NCBI RefSeq assembly: GCF_025195095.1
Contig: NZ_JANAVZ010000003.1
Span: 333,350-397,349, forward strand
Direction: 5' to 3'
Source of the DNA: Paracoccus maritimus
GTDB lineage: Bacteria > Pseudomonadota > Alphaproteobacteria > Rhodobacterales > Rhodobacteraceae
Length of the DNA stretch: 64,000 bases
Part shown: positions 12,801 to 22,351 of the stretch, piece by piece
Numbering within the stretch: the first letter of the stretch is position 1
Layout of the letters: every line of letters starts with the position of its first letter
Program-made: the position numbers and the translations under genes
Notes under the pieces: model-generated
What the model saw: only the letters and a program-made list of their open reading frames with translations
Told to the model about the DNA's origin: nothing
Databases searched by the model: none

Positions 12801-13330
12801 TCGGCTTCGTTGTTGATCGGGCGCATGCCGCGACCGCCGCCGCCCCAGCTGGCCTTCAGCATCAGGGGGTAACCGATCTGGGCCGCTTCCTTCTTGATGG
12901 CGTCGAAATCCTCGCCCAGGACTTCGGTCGCGGGAATGACCGGCACGCCCGCCTTGATGGCCACGCGCCGCGCGCTGGCCTTGTCGCCAAGCGCCCGCAT
13001 CGTTTGCGCCTTGGGGCCGATGAATGTGATCCCGGCCTCGGTGCAGGCATCGACGAAATCGGGGTTTTCGGACAGCAGACCGTAACCCGGATGGATCGCG
13101 TCGGCGCCGCATTCCTTGGCGACGCGGATGATCTCGGGGATCGACAGATAGGCCGCGACCGGCCCCAGCCCTTCGCCGATCCGGTAGGCTTCGTCGGCCT
13201 TGAACCGGTGCAGGCCCAGCTTGTCCTCCTCGGCAAAGACCGCGACCGTGCGTTTGCCCAGTTCGTTCGCCGCCCGCATGACCCGAATGGCAATCTCGCC
13301 ACGGTTCGCCACAAGGATTTTCTGAAACAT
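9896..13330 (-). CDS. pyc: pyruvate carboxylase
   Basis: Single-chain biotin-dependent enzyme that carboxylates pyruvate to oxaloacetate, refilling the TCA cycle. Order of domains: biotin carboxylase starting MFQKILVANRGEIAIRVM (about residues 1-450), with the ATP-binding glycine-rich stretch KASWGGGGRGM; carboxyltransferase (about 530-800) starting near ITDTTMRDGHQSLLATRMR; PYC oligomerisation part; and a C-terminal biotinyl domain with the target lysine in EAMKMETG at residue 1110. Total 1144 residues, normal for the alpha4-type enzyme. The ATG has GGGGGAT upstream. It is a single-gene transcript ending in the hairpin at 9807-9843, divergent from uvrA. Confidence 0.97.
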   Translation of the reverse strand: MFQKILVANRGEIAIRVMRAANELGKRTVAVFAEEDKLGLHRFKADEAYRIGEGLGPVAAYLSIPEIIRVAKECGADAIHPGYGLLSENPDFVDACTEAGITFIGPKAQTMRALGDKASARRVAIKAGVPVIPATEVLGEDFDAIKKEAAQIGYPLMLKASWGGGGRGMRPINNEAELVEKVREGRREAEAAFGNGEGYLEKMILRARHVEVQLLGDTHGGLYHLYERDCTVQRRNQKVVERAPAPYLTDEQREEVCALALKIGQAVGYECAGTVEFLMDMDSQQFYFIEVNPRVQVEHTVTEEVTGIDIVQAQIKIMEGATLADATGAASQDDITLSGHALQCRVTTEDPQNNFIPDYGRITAYRSATGMGIRLDGGTAYAGGVITRYYDSLLVKVTAWAQTPDQAIKRMDRALREFRVRGVSTNIDFVINLLKHPTFLDDTYTTKFIDTTDDLFTFKKRRDRATKILTYLADISVNGHPETAGRALPPAQARPPLPPVARAEPAAGTRQMLEEKGAQAVADWMAAQKQLLITDTTMRDGHQSLLATRMRSIDMIRVAPSYAANLPQLFSVECWGGATFDVAYRFLQECPWQRLRDIRAKMPNLMTQMLLRASNGVGYTNYPDNVVQFFVGQAARSGVDVFRVFDSLNWVENMRVAMDAVIESGKICEGTVCYTGNMLDPDRSKYDLKYYVGMAQDLKEAGAHVLGLKDMAGLLKPAAATILIKALKEEVGLPVHFHTHDTSGMGGATILAAAAAGVDAVDCAMDALSGNTSQPTMGSVVEALAQTDRDTGLDIGAIRAISNYWERVRENYAAFESGLQSPASEVYLHEMPGGQFTNLKSQARSMGLEDRWHEVAQAYADVNRMFGDIVKVTPSSKVVGDMALMMVSQNLTPEDVMNPDKDMSFPDSVVDMMHGNLGQPPGGWPEAIQKKVLKGEAPITDRPGAHLAPVDIEETRAELRKQLEGKAVDDEDLNGYLMYPKVFLDYMGRHRTYGPVRTLPTRNFFYGMEPGQEITAEIDPGKILEIRLQAIGETDEKGEVKVFFELNGQPRSIRVPNRKVAGSAAARPKADPANESHVGAPMPGVVASVAVSAGQAVKQGDMLLTIEAMKMETGIHADRDGTIKALHVAAGQQIDAKDLMVEFE

Positions 13331-13531
13331 GCTGATCCCCCTTTTTCCGCTTGCGGTATCCTAACCATGCTGCATCGCAGCGCAAGCGCTAGCACGCAGC
13401 CATCGCGTTCGGCGCGCAGAGATACAGCAAATGCCCGGCAAGACGAGTCCGGCAAAAGGCTGACACGCAGCCTTGCGATCCCTCCTGCCGCGACGCCGCG
13501 ACGGGACAAACAAGGTTGCGGTGCCCCGGAA

Positions 13532-13546
13532 GTTCACTTTATGTTC
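13532..13546 (+). promoter_or_regulatory. LexA (SOS) box upstream of uvrA
   Basis: GTTCACTTTATGTTC matches the alphaproteobacterial LexA consensus GTTC-N7-GTTC exactly. It lies 68 bases before the uvrA start codon in the pyc-uvrA gap, the expected place for repression of uvrA by LexA. The motif is seen directly; binding is inferred from the known consensus in Rhodobacter and relatives. Confidence 0.88.
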
Positions 13547-13613
13547 ACAGCAATCGGTTGCTTTTTCACCGCGTCTGATTATGTGATGCGCTTGGTCGGT
13601 CAAAGGCTCGCTC

Positions 13614-16478
13614 ATGGAACAGAAGTTCATCGAGGTTCGCGGCGCGCGCGAGCACAATCTGAAAAGCGTGGACATGGACATTCCGCGCGACAAGCTGGTC
13701 GTCATCACCGGCCTGTCGGGCAGCGGAAAATCCAGCCTTGCCTTCGACACGATCTACGCCGAGGGCCAGCGCCGCTATGTCGAAAGCCTGTCGGCCTATG
13801 CAAGGCAGTTCCTGGACATGATGGGCAAGCCGGACATGGACCATATCAGCGGTCTGTCCCCGGCGATCAGCATCGAACAGAAGACGACCTCGAAGAACCC
13901 ACGCTCAACCGTGGGCACCGTCACGGAAATCTACGATTATCTGCGGCTGCTGTTCGCCCGCGCCGGCACCCCCTTTTCGCCCGCCACGGGCCTGCCGATC
14001 GAGGCGCAGCAGGTTCAGGACATGGTGGACCGCATCATGTCGATGGAAGACGGCACCCGCGCCTATCTTCTGGCGCCCATCGTGCGCGACCGAAAGGGCG
14101 AATATCGCAAGGAATTTCTTAAACTCAGGAAGCAGGGCTTCCAGCGCGTCAAGGTGAACGGCGAATTTTACGACCTGGACGAACCGCCGACGCTGGACAA
14201 GAAGTTCCGCCAGAATATCGACGTGGTCGTGGACCGGATCGTCGTGCGCGAGGGTCTGGAAACCCGTCTGGCGGACAGTCTGCGCACCGCACTGGATCTG
14301 GCCGACGGCATCGCGGTGCTGGAAACGGCGCCGACCGGCGACGATGCCCAGCCCGAGCGCATCACGTTTTCCGAAAATTTCGCCTGCCCGGTCAGCGGTT
14401 TCACCATCCCCGAAATCGAACCGCGCCTGTTTTCCTTCAACGCCCCCTTCGGGGCCTGCCCGGTCTGCGACGGGCTGGGGGTCGAACTGTTCTTCGACGA
14501 ACGCCTGGTCGTCCCGGACGCAGGCCTGTCGGTGGACAAGGGCGCGATCCTGCCTTGGGCCAAGTCCAAATCCGCCTATCTGACCCAGACCATCAATGCG
14601 CTGGCCAAGCATTACGGTTTCGAAAAGAAGACGCCCTGGAAGGATCTGCCCGACAAGGTGCAGCAGATGTTCCTGCGCGGGTCCGGCAAGGACGAGATCA
14701 AGTTCCGCTTCGACGATGCGGGCCGCGTCTATGAAATCAGCCGCGTCTTCGAGGGCGTGATCCCCAACATGGAACGCCGGCTGCGCGAATCGGACAGCCA
14801 GTGGGTGCGCGAGGAATTCGAGCGGTATCAGAACAACCGCCCCTGCGGCGCCTGCGCCGGCTATCGCCTGAAACCCGAGGCGCTGGCCGTGAAGATCGCG
14901 GGCAACCATATCGGCCAGGTCGTCGAACTTTCCATCCAGGATGCGCTGGATTGGGTCGAGAACGCGCCCGCACATCTGTCGAAACAGAAAAACGAGATCG
15001 CCGCCGCGATCCTCAAGGAAATTCGCGAACGTCTGGGCTTCCTGGTCAATGTCGGGCTGAACTACCTGACCGTGTCGCGCGCCGCCGGCACACTGTCGGG
15101 CGGCGAAAGTCAGCGGATCAGGCTGGCCAGCCAGATCGGCAGCGGACTGACCGGCGTGCTATATGTGCTGGACGAACCGTCGATCGGGCTGCACCAGCGC
15201 GACAATGACCGGCTGCTGCGAACGCTGATGAACCTGCGCGATCAGGGCAATTCGGTGCTGGTCGTGGAACATGACGAGGACGCGATCCGCCACGCAGACT
15301 ATGTCTTCGACATGGGCCCCGGCGCAGGTGTCCATGGCGGCACGGTGGTCAGTCACGGCACGCCGGACCAGATCGCCGCCGACCCGGCCAGCCTGACCGG
15401 CCAGTATCTGTCGGGCCAGCGGGAAATCGCGGTGCCCTCGGACCGCCGCAACGGCAATGGCAAGAAGGTCAGCGTCGTCAAGGCGACCGGCAACAACCTG
15501 AAGAACGTCACCGCCGATTTCCCGTTGGGGAAATTCCTATGCGTCACCGGGGTTTCGGGCGGCGGCAAGTCCACTCTGACCATCGAGACTCTGTTCAAGA
15601 CTGCCTCGCTGCGCCTGAACGGCGCGCGCCAGACGCCCGCGCCCTGCGAGACGATCAAGGGGCTGGAACATCTGGACAAGGTCATCGACATCGACCAGCG
15701 CCCCATCGGCCGCACGCCCCGGTCGAACCCCGCCACCTATACCGGCGCCTTCACCCCGATCCGCGACTGGTTCGCAAACCTGCCCGAATCGAAGGCGCGC
15801 GGCTACAAGCCCGGCCGCTTCAGCTTCAACGTCAAGGGCGGTCGCTGTGAGGCGTGTCAGGGCGACGGCGTCATCAAGATCGAGATGCATTTCCTGCCCG
15901 ACGTCTATGTCGAATGCGAGACCTGCAAGGGCAAGCGCTACAACCGCGAGACGCTGGAAATCCGCTTCAAGGGCAAAAGCATAGCCGACGTTCTTGATAT
16001 GACGGTCGAGGATGCGCAGACCTTCTTTGCCGCCGTCCCGTCGATCCGTGAAAAGATGGACGCGCTGATGCAGGTGGGCCTTGGCTATATCAAGGTCGGC
16101 CAGCAGGCAACGACCCTGTCGGGCGGCGAGGCGCAGCGGGTGAAGCTGTCCAAGGAACTCAGCCGTCGGTCCACCGGCCGGACGCTGTATATCCTCGATG
16201 AACCCACCACCGGCCTGCATTTCGAGGATGTCCGCAAGCTGCTGGAGGTGCTGCATCATCTGGTGGACGAGGGCAACACCGTCATCGTGATCGAACATAA
16301 TCTGGACGTCATCAAGACCGCCGACTGGATCATCGACATCGGCCCCGAAGGCGGCGATGGCGGTGGCGAGATCGTTGCCACCGGCACGCCCGAGCAGGTG
16401 GCCGGGGTCGAGGCCAGCCACACCGGACGCTATCTTGCGCAGATGCTGAAACCCGTCCGAATACGCGCAGCGGAATGA
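13614..16478 (+). CDS. uvrA: excinuclease ABC subunit A
   Basis: DNA-damage recognition ATPase of nucleotide excision repair, acting with UvrB and UvrC. It has the two ABC ATPase halves: Walker [13 protein letters not shown] near residue 33 and [10 protein letters not shown] near 646, two signature motifs (LSGGESQR and LSGGEAQR), and zinc-finger cysteine pairs (CPVCDGLG with partners; CEACQGDG...CETCKG). Length 954 residues is standard. It starts [19 protein letters not shown]. It is preceded by a LexA box and so is very likely SOS-induced. The next gene starts in its stop codon. Confidence 0.98.
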   Translation: MEQKFIEVRGAREHNLKSVDMDIPRDKLVVITGLSGSGKSSLAFDTIYAEGQRRYVESLSAYARQFLDMMGKPDMDHISGLSPAISIEQKTTSKNPRSTVGTVTEIYDYLRLLFARAGTPFSPATGLPIEAQQVQDMVDRIMSMEDGTRAYLLAPIVRDRKGEYRKEFLKLRKQGFQRVKVNGEFYDLDEPPTLDKKFRQNIDVVVDRIVVREGLETRLADSLRTALDLADGIAVLETAPTGDDAQPERITFSENFACPVSGFTIPEIEPRLFSFNAPFGACPVCDGLGVELFFDERLVVPDAGLSVDKGAILPWAKSKSAYLTQTINALAKHYGFEKKTPWKDLPDKVQQMFLRGSGKDEIKFRFDDAGRVYEISRVFEGVIPNMERRLRESDSQWVREEFERYQNNRPCGACAGYRLKPEALAVKIAGNHIGQVVELSIQDALDWVENAPAHLSKQKNEIAAAILKEIRERLGFLVNVGLNYLTVSRAAGTLSGGESQRIRLASQIGSGLTGVLYVLDEPSIGLHQRDNDRLLRTLMNLRDQGNSVLVVEHDEDAIRHADYVFDMGPGAGVHGGTVVSHGTPDQIAADPASLTGQYLSGQREIAVPSDRRNGNGKKVSVVKATGNNLKNVTADFPLGKFLCVTGVSGGGKSTLTIETLFKTASLRLNGARQTPAPCETIKGLEHLDKVIDIDQRPIGRTPRSNPATYTGAFTPIRDWFANLPESKARGYKPGRFSFNVKGGRCEACQGDGVIKIEMHFLPDVYVECETCKGKRYNRETLEIRFKGKSIADVLDMTVEDAQTFFAAVPSIREKMDALMQVGLGYIKVGQQATTLSGGEAQRVKLSKELSRRSTGRTLYILDEPTTGLHFEDVRKLLEVLHHLVDEGNTVIVIEHNLDVIKTADWIIDIGPEGGDGGGEIVATGTPEQVAGVEASHTGRYLAQMLKPVRIRAAE

Positions 16479-16840
16479 CCCCGGTCGTCTGGCAGAGGGT
16501 CGAGGGCGCGGGGATCTTCACCGCGTCCATTGCGCTGGCCGGGTTCACCCAGTCCGGCTGGCCGCTGTGGGTCTGGCCCCTGGCGCTGTTGGCGCCCGAC
16601 GTCTCGATGCTGGGCTATCTGGCCGGCCCCCGGATCGGCGCGGCGGTCTATAACGCCGCGCATCTTTACGCCAACGGGCTGATCCTGGCGCTGCTGGGTC
16701 TGATGATCGGGGCACCCGACCTGATCGCGGCGGGCGGCATCTGGATGGCGCATGTCGGCATCGACCGGGCATTGGGATACGGGCTGAAGACGGCCGCAGG
16801 CTTTCGGGACACGCATCTGGGCCGTATCGGCCGCGACTGA
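16475..16840 (+). CDS. DUF4260 family small membrane protein
   Basis: A 121-residue hydrophobic protein with three to four predicted membrane helices, containing the DUF4260 hallmarks [29 protein letters not shown] and [16 protein letters not shown]. The start overlaps the uvrA stop codon (ATGA), so it is translated with uvrA and would share the SOS control. The family has no established function. Convergent with the next gene after only 4 bases. Confidence 0.9.
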   Translation: MTPVVWQRVEGAGIFTASIALAGFTQSGWPLWVWPLALLAPDVSMLGYLAGPRIGAAVYNAAHLYANGLILALLGLMIGAPDLIAAGGIWMAHVGIDRALGYGLKTAAGFRDTHLGRIGRD

Positions 16841-16844
16841 ACCT

Positions 16845-17273
16845 TCAGCCGCGCGTGCCGCGATCCAGATCCTGCGGCAGGCGGTGGATCAGGCAGGATT
16901 CCCCCGGCTCTGCCCCGTCCGTCAGGTTCGGGTAGGCGGTCGCGTGATCGGGACGTTCGAAGACCGCGCAGAACCGCAGATTGTCGGCATCCACCATCTC
17001 GATGCGATAGGGCCGGTCGGTAAAGGGATCGGTCAGGCGCAGCGTTTCAGGACAGGCGGCGGTGGGGGCCAGGTCCGCCGTCGCCGCGCCCGCCTCGAAC
17101 GCCCGGCAGATGGCCTGGGTCTGCGCCGCGTTCAGGTCGTGCATTCGCACCGCATCGCGCCGCTCGGCCCTGCCCTGCATCGGCCCGCCGCTGAACACCA
17201 GACCCGTGCCGATCAGCGCGACCGCGACGGCCGTGATCGTCCAGACCGCCCAGCCCTGCCGCCGGTCAGTCAT
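16845..17273 (-). CDS. membrane-anchored protein of unknown function
   Basis: A 142-residue protein with one N-terminal membrane helix (about residues 9-28, WAVWTITAVAVALIGTGLVF) and a periplasmic part with three Cys (CRAFEAG, ACPETL, RFCAVF) plus one in ESCLIH. Not recognised as a named family. It overlaps the upstream DUF5671 gene by 8 bases, so they form a two-gene unit. The even number of cysteines in the exported part suggests disulfides; this is inference. Confidence 0.75.
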   Translation of the reverse strand: MTDRRQGWAVWTITAVAVALIGTGLVFSGGPMQGRAERRDAVRMHDLNAAQTQAICRAFEAGAATADLAPTAACPETLRLTDPFTDRPYRIEMVDADNLRFCAVFERPDHATAYPNLTDGAEPGESCLIHRLPQDLDRGTRG

Positions 17274-17880
17274 CCAAATCGCTCCGGTAATAGACTAGCA
17301 CCAGCCCCGCGATCACCGCGACAAGCACGGCCTTGGCGATGAACCGCAGCGTCAGCCCGCCGGACAGCAGTGCATAGATCGCAGCGACCAGATCGCCCAT
17401 CAGAGTCAGCAGTGCGATCAGCAGCGTGACCGAGGCGAACAGCCGCCGCAGCGAAGACCCGCGCCCCCCCTCGCCGCGCGGCACCGCGCGGACCGCGCGG
17501 CGGTCCAGATACAGAAACAACGGCAGGAAACCCAACAGCGCCGCAATCGACCAGCGCATCGTTCCGCGCCCGACGGACAGGTCGGTCAGATCGGGAATCA
17601 GCGCATCGATCACCGCGAATCCCAGCTGCAGCAGATGCCACGTCACCATTGCAAGCGCCGCGAACATCAGCGCGTGGAACACCGCCTCGCGGGCCGACAC
17701 ATGGTGCTGCGGCAGCGGCACCGGGGGCATCCCCTGCGGCTTTGCCCACGCCGCCAGCGCGGTCCGAACCTCGACCTCGGACCATCCGGCATCAGCCATC
17801 GCAGCGGCGATCGCAGCCCGGTCGTGACCGTCCTCAAGCGATTGGCGCACGAACTCGCGCAGCTGCTCGGTTGTGTTCAC
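17266..17880 (-). CDS. DUF5671 membrane protein (GTG start)
   Basis: A 204-residue protein. The N-terminal 45 residues form a soluble helical piece (MNTTEQLREFVRQSLEDGHD), similar to a UBA-like or SHOCT-like start, followed by four predicted membrane helices (about 66-86, 107-125, 143-165, 172-196). It fits the DUF5671 proteins. The GTG start is preceded by AGGGGTG at six bases. It heads a two-gene unit with the next membrane protein. Function unknown. Confidence 0.8.
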   Translation of the reverse strand: MNTTEQLREFVRQSLEDGHDRAAIAAAMADAGWSEVEVRTALAAWAKPQGMPPVPLPQHHVSAREAVFHALMFAALAMVTWHLLQLGFAVIDALIPDLTDLSVGRGTMRWSIAALLGFLPLFLYLDRRAVRAVPRGEGGRGSSLRRLFASVTLLIALLTLMGDLVAAIYALLSGGLTLRFIAKAVLVAVIAGLVLVYYRSDLDD

Positions 17881-18039
17881 GCGGTCACCCCTGTCCTGAT
17901 GGCCGAAAATGCGCTGTGGGCGGATGATCTGTCAATGCGGCGAAAAAAACCGCGTCGATCCGGAAATTTCCCCTTGCACGCCCCGGCGCGGTCCCATAAA
18001 TCACCGCTCACCGAAGGCGAAGACAGCTTCGGACAGGAT

Positions 18040-18114
18040 GCGGGCGTAGCTCAGGGGTAGAGCATAACCTTGCCAAGGTTAGGGTCGTGAGTTCGAATCT
18101 CATCGCCCGCTCCA
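18040..18114 (+). tRNA. tRNA-Gly (anticodon GCC)
   Basis: A full cloverleaf can be drawn: acceptor GCGGGCG/CGCCCGC, D arm from TAGCTCAGGGGTAGAGCA, anticodon stem TAACC/GGTTA around the loop TTGCCAA with anticodon GCC, T arm with GTTCGAATC, discriminator T, and an encoded CCA end. A strong terminator follows after five bases. Confidence 0.97.
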
Positions 18115-18119
18115 ATTCA

Positions 18120-18149
18120 AAAAGGCCGGACCTTCGGGTCCGGCCTTTT
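18120..18149 (+). terminator. tRNA-Gly terminator
   Basis: AAAGGCCGGACC, loop TTCG, GGTCCGGCCTTTT: a 12-bp stem with UUCG tetraloop and a T run, directly after the tRNA. Confidence 0.93.
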
Positions 18150-18301
18150 GCATTCGCAGGGAAAGCCCCTGTCCGGGCAACGCTTGACCACCTTGCGGGC
18201 GTCCTGCAGGATAAGGTCATCGCGCCGGTCGGCCATTCGGTTACCGCGACGTTGTTCCCGATCGATGCCACCGGTGCGAAGGCAACCGAAAGGCAGATCC
18301 G

Positions 18302-18715
18302 ATGTTTTCCAAGATCATGATTCCCGTCGACCTGTCACATTGGGACAAGATGGCGCGCCCGATCGAAATTGCGATGGAACTTGCCCGCAGCCATGACGCC
18401 GACATTCTCCTGGTCAGCGTCGAAAGCGACCATCCCAGCAGCATCGCCCACAACCCGCAGGAATTTCGCCAGAAACTGTCCGCCGCAGCCAAGGAACTGG
18501 CGTCGCGCAGTGGTCTTGCGGTCGAAAGTCAGGCCATCATATGCAGCGATCCGACATCGGAAATGTCGCAGCAGCTGCTGCACGCGGCAGACGAAAGCGG
18601 CACCGACCTGATCGTGATGGCGACACATATTCCCGGATTGATGGACCATGTCTTTGCGTCGCATGGCGGTCATGTGGCACGCTACGCGAAGATCTCGGTG
18701 TTCCTGGTTCGCTGA
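18302..18715 (+). CDS. universal stress protein (UspA family)
   Basis: A 137-residue cytoplasmic protein of the UspA fold, beginning FSKIMIPVDLSHWDKM and ending GGHVARYAKISVFLVR. The conserved block GTDLIVMATH is present. The ATP-binding signature of the family (G-2X-G-9X-G-S/T) is only partly kept: the small-residue loop reads PGLMDHVFASHGGHVARY, so nucleotide binding is uncertain. It stands alone between the tRNA terminator and a strong hairpin, so it is probably a single-gene transcript. Confidence 0.92.
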   Translation: MFSKIMIPVDLSHWDKMARPIEIAMELARSHDADILLVSVESDHPSSIAHNPQEFRQKLSAAAKELASRSGLAVESQAIICSDPTSEMSQQLLHAADESGTDLIVMATHIPGLMDHVFASHGGHVARYAKISVFLVR

Positions 18716-18729
18716 CGCCGAATGCAGAT

Positions 18730-18758
18730 GCCCGCCCGCCGGATTTCGGCGGGCGGGC
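18730..18758. terminator. hairpin between convergent usp and dehydrogenase genes
   Basis: A perfect 12-bp stem GCCCGCCCGCCG with the loop GATTT, 14 bases after the usp stop codon and 35 bases from the end of the convergent gene. There is no clear T run on either side, so it could serve both directions weakly or be factor-assisted. Confidence 0.65.
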
Positions 18759-18793
18759 AAATCGAACACAGGGCGCGTTGCCCGAGCGCAGGG

Positions 18794-21295
18794 TCAGCCG
18801 TCGACGCGGATCTTGGCGTTGGTGGGATCGTAAGGGCTGTCCTCGGTCACCTCGGCGTCATACAGGTCGCGGAACATCCGCACCTTCAGCTTGGTGCCCG
18901 GCTCGGCCAGATCGGGGCGGACATAGCCCATGCCGATCTGCTTGCCGAAGGCGGCGGAATAGCCGCCCGAGGTCAGTCGCCCGATCTTCTCACCATCCAG
19001 GAACAACGCCTCGCGGCCCCAGGGATCGGCGTCCGAAGGCCCGTCGATCAGCAGGGTTACGCATTTGCTGCGGATACCGACCTCCTGCATTGCCGCCTTG
19101 CCCTTGAAGTCCTTGGACAGATCGACGAACCGATCCAGCCCGGCCTCCAGCGGGGTCGCGTCGCGGCCCAGTTCGGTGCCGAAGGCGCGATAGGATTTTT
19201 CCTGCCGCAGCCAGTTCTGCGCCCGCGCGCCGACCAGCTTCAGTCCCAGCGGCTCGCCTTCCCGCATCAGGTTGTCGAACAGGTGGTTCTGCATCTCGAT
19301 CGGGTGGTGCAGCTCCCAGCCCAGTTCACCCGTATAGGCGACGCGAATCGCGTTCACAGGCACCATCCCCAGCTCGATCCTGCGGGCCGACAGCCATGGG
19401 AACCGCTTGTTCGACAGGGCGGTCTCGGGCTGCGGATCGCGGATCAGCTTCGACAGGATCTCACGCGATTTCGGACCCGCGATGGCGAAGACGCCCCATT
19501 GCGTGGTCACGTTCTGGATCGCCACGAAGGCACCACCCGCAGCCATGAAATCCTCGGCCGACTTCATCAGGTTGTCGCCGTCGTAATCTTCCCACGCACC
19601 CGCCGAGACAAGGTAGTACCGATCCTCGTCCAGCCGCACGATGGTGTATTCCGTGCGGGTCGTGCCGGTCTGGGTCAGCGCATAGGTCAGGTTGATGCGG
19701 CCCACCTTGGGCAGCTTGTTCGTGGTCAGCCAGTCCAGGAACGCCGTCGCGCCCGGTCCGGTGACCATGTGCTTGGCGAAGGCGGTGGCGTCGATCAGGC
19801 CGGCGGCTTCTCGGACCGCCTCGGCTTCGGCCTTCGCGTATTGCCACCAGCCGCCGCGCCGGAAGTTGCGGGCATTGTGATCGAAATCGGCGGGGGCATC
19901 GACCGGCCCGTAATAGTTCGGCCGTTCCCATCCGTTCACCTGCCCGAACTGCGCGCCGCGCGCCTTCTGGCGGTCATAGGCCGGCGAGGTGCGCAGCGGC
20001 CGCGCCGCGTCGCGTTCCTCGTCGGGATGATGCAGGATGAAGACGTGGGAATAGCTTTCCTCGTTCTTCTTCACCGCATATTCGGTGGTCATCCACGACC
20101 CGAAGCGGCGCGGGTCCAGCGACGCCATGTCGATCTCGGCCTCGCCCTGGGTCATCATCTGGGTCAGGTAATGGCCAACGCCGCCCGCCGCCGTGATGCC
20201 GAAGCTGAATCCCTCGGCCAGCCACATGTTGCGCAGTCCGGGCGCCGGTCCGACCAGCGGGTTGCCGTCGGGCGTATAGCAGATCGGGCCGTTGAAATCA
20301 TCCTTCAGCCCGACCTCTTCCGACGATGGCAGCCGATGGATCATCGACATGTATTCCTCTTCGATCCGTTCCAGATCCAGCGGGAACAGATCGGCCCGGA
20401 AGCTGTCGGGCACCTCGTAGGGGAAGCGCGCCGGTGCGCCTTCCTCGTAGGGGCCAAGGATCCAGCCGCCGCGTTCCTCGCGGACATACCATTTCGCATC
20501 GGCGTCGCGCAGGACCGGGTGTTCCGGGTTGCCGTCGGCGCGCCATTTCAGCAGCGCGGGGTCGGGCTCGGTGACGATGAACTGGTGTTCGACAGGAATC
20601 GCCGGAATGCGGATGCCCAGAAGCCGCGCTGTGCGCTGCGCATGGTTGCCGGTGGCGGTGACGACATGTTCGGCCCGGATCTCGAACGTCTCGCCCGAGG
20701 GGACCAGGTTGCCGCCCTTCTCGATCATCTTCTCGCAGGTGACGATCCACTCCGAACCGGTCCAGGCGTAGCCGTTGACCTGCAGCTTGCGCTCGATCGT
20801 GGCGCCGGCCATGCGTGCGCCCTTGGCCATCGCCTGGGTCACGTCGGCGGGATTGATGTAACCGTCGGTGGGATGGAACAGCGCGCCCTTCAGCCCGTCG
20901 GTATTGACCAGCGGCCAGCGATCCTTGATCTGCTGCGGGGTCAGGAACTGATGCTCGATGCCGATGGTCTCGGCGGTCGAGGAATACAGCATGTATTCAT
21001 CCATCCGCGCATCTGTCTGCGCCATCCGCAGGTTGCCGCAGCGCGTGAAACCGGCATTCAGCCCGGTCTCGGCCTCAAGCCCTGCATACAGTTTGACCGA
21101 ATAATCGTGGATATGGCTGGTCGCGTAGCCCATGTTGAACAGCGGCAGCAGACCGGCGGCGTGCCAGGTCGATCCGGCGGTCAGCTCGTCCCGCTCGACC
21201 AGCAGCGGCTCCCACCCGGCCTTCGCCAGATGATAGGCGATGCCGCACCCGACCGCGCCGCCCCCGACGACAAGAACCTTCACATGCGTTTTCAT
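18794..21295 (-). CDS. FAD-dependent dimethylglycine/sarcosine dehydrogenase-like protein with GcvT domain
   Basis: An 833-residue enzyme that by family oxidatively removes an N-methyl group and passes it to tetrahydrofolate. The N-terminal DAO domain has the dinucleotide motif VLVVGGGAVGCGIAYHLA (about residues 7-24) and HAAGLLP near the FAD-linking region; the C-terminal half is a GcvT aminomethyltransferase-like folate domain (from about 420) with NLTYALTQTGTTRTEYTIVR and GYVRPD. I start at the ATG giving MKTHVKVLVVGG; the longer frame runs into promoter sequence. The exact substrate (dimethylglycine, sarcosine or a related methylamine) cannot be told. It is divergent from panC and stands alone. 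Confidence 0.87.
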   Translation of the reverse strand: MKTHVKVLVVGGGAVGCGIAYHLAKAGWEPLLVERDELTAGSTWHAAGLLPLFNMGYATSHIHDYSVKLYAGLEAETGLNAGFTRCGNLRMAQTDARMDEYMLYSSTAETIGIEHQFLTPQQIKDRWPLVNTDGLKGALFHPTDGYINPADVTQAMAKGARMAGATIERKLQVNGYAWTGSEWIVTCEKMIEKGGNLVPSGETFEIRAEHVVTATGNHAQRTARLLGIRIPAIPVEHQFIVTEPDPALLKWRADGNPEHPVLRDADAKWYVREERGGWILGPYEEGAPARFPYEVPDSFRADLFPLDLERIEEEYMSMIHRLPSSEEVGLKDDFNGPICYTPDGNPLVGPAPGLRNMWLAEGFSFGITAAGGVGHYLTQMMTQGEAEIDMASLDPRRFGSWMTTEYAVKKNEESYSHVFILHHPDEERDAARPLRTSPAYDRQKARGAQFGQVNGWERPNYYGPVDAPADFDHNARNFRRGGWWQYAKAEAEAVREAAGLIDATAFAKHMVTGPGATAFLDWLTTNKLPKVGRINLTYALTQTGTTRTEYTIVRLDEDRYYLVSAGAWEDYDGDNLMKSAEDFMAAGGAFVAIQNVTTQWGVFAIAGPKSREILSKLIRDPQPETALSNKRFPWLSARRIELGMVPVNAIRVAYTGELGWELHHPIEMQNHLFDNLMREGEPLGLKLVGARAQNWLRQEKSYRAFGTELGRDATPLEAGLDRFVDLSKDFKGKAAMQEVGIRSKCVTLLIDGPSDADPWGREALFLDGEKIGRLTSGGYSAAFGKQIGMGYVRPDLAEPGTKLKVRMFRDLYDAEVTEDSPYDPTNAKIRVDG

Positions 21296-21483
21296 TTCCG
21301 GGCGACTCCTCTGGCCTGTTCCTGTCCCGTATCTGCCAGAGCCATGGCACACCGGTCCCCTCGGCCCGACCATTGACGGCCAAAAACGACATGCTGCAAC
21401 GCAGCACTTGTGCGAATCCGCCTTCGGACGGTAGGTTGCCCGGCATGTCGGGGGGCAAGACCGGGCGACGGGGGGACGAAATC

Positions 21484-22341
21484 ATGCAGATTTGCCGCAG
21501 CAGGCAGTCGGTCAGGGACTGTGTCGCGGGATGGCGCGCGGCTGGCGAGAAGGTCGTTCTGGTCGCCACCATGGGCGCGCTGCATGACGGGCATATGCAG
21601 CTTGTCGCGAAGGCACGCGACTGGCTGGACGCACGGGGCGGCGGTCGCATCGTCGCCTCGATCTTCGTCAATCCGACGCAGTTCGACCAGCAGGCCGATC
21701 TGGAAAAATACCCCCGCGACGAGGAAACCGACCTGGCGATGCTGCGTCAGCATGGCTGCGACGCGGTGTTCCTGCCCTCGGTCGAGGATATCTATCGCCC
21801 CGGCGCGCAGACCGTGGTCGAGGTTGCGGGCCTGTCGCGGATGCTGATGGGTCGCGTCCGCCCCGGCCATTTCCGCGGCATGACGACGATCGTGACCAAG
21901 CTGTTCAACATCATCGGTCCCGACGCATCGACCTTTGGGGAAAAGGATTACCAGCAACTGACCATCGTGCGGCAGATGGTCGCCGATCTGGACATGCCGG
22001 TCGAGATCATCCCGGTGCCCACCGTGCGCGAGCCCGACGGTCTGGCGATGTCGTCGCGCAACCGCCGCCTGACGCCCCAGGATCGCGCCGCCGCGACCGT
22101 CCTCAACCGCGCGCTGGATCGCGGCCAGCAGATGGTCGAACACGGCGCCAGCCCGGCCGCCATCCGCCGCGCGGTCCGCGCCATCCTGCGCAGCGAACCG
22201 CGTGCGCAGGTCCGATCCGTCGATCTGCGCGACGCCGCCGATCTGTCGCGCGTCAGCCGCATCGACCGTCCGGTGGTCATGCTGCTGGCCGTCCGCTTCG
22301 GCGAGGTGCTGCTGATCGATCAACGCACCGCCACCCCGTAA
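21484..22341 (+). CDS. panC: pantothenate synthetase
   Basis: Joins pantoate and beta-alanine with ATP in the last step of pantothenate (vitamin B5) synthesis. The HIGH-type motif [24 protein letters not shown] and the KMSKS-like MSSRN are all visible. From the ATG at 21484 (GGGGGA six bases upstream) it has 285 residues, as the family usually has; the frame extends upstream without a ribosome site. panB follows 10 bases later, so the two steps are in one operon. Confidence 0.97.
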   Translation: MQICRSRQSVRDCVAGWRAAGEKVVLVATMGALHDGHMQLVAKARDWLDARGGGRIVASIFVNPTQFDQQADLEKYPRDEETDLAMLRQHGCDAVFLPSVEDIYRPGAQTVVEVAGLSRMLMGRVRPGHFRGMTTIVTKLFNIIGPDASTFGEKDYQQLTIVRQMVADLDMPVEIIPVPTVREPDGLAMSSRNRRLTPQDRAAATVLNRALDRGQQMVEHGASPAAIRRAVRAILRSEPRAQVRSVDLRDAADLSRVSRIDRPVVMLLAVRFGEVLLIDQRTATP

Positions 22342-22351
22342 AGGATCGCCC

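Noticed and set aside
9596..14122. 1508-codon open frame on the plus strand
   Set aside because: It runs antisense through all of pyc and then out of frame into uvrA; an artefact of high GC in third codon positions.
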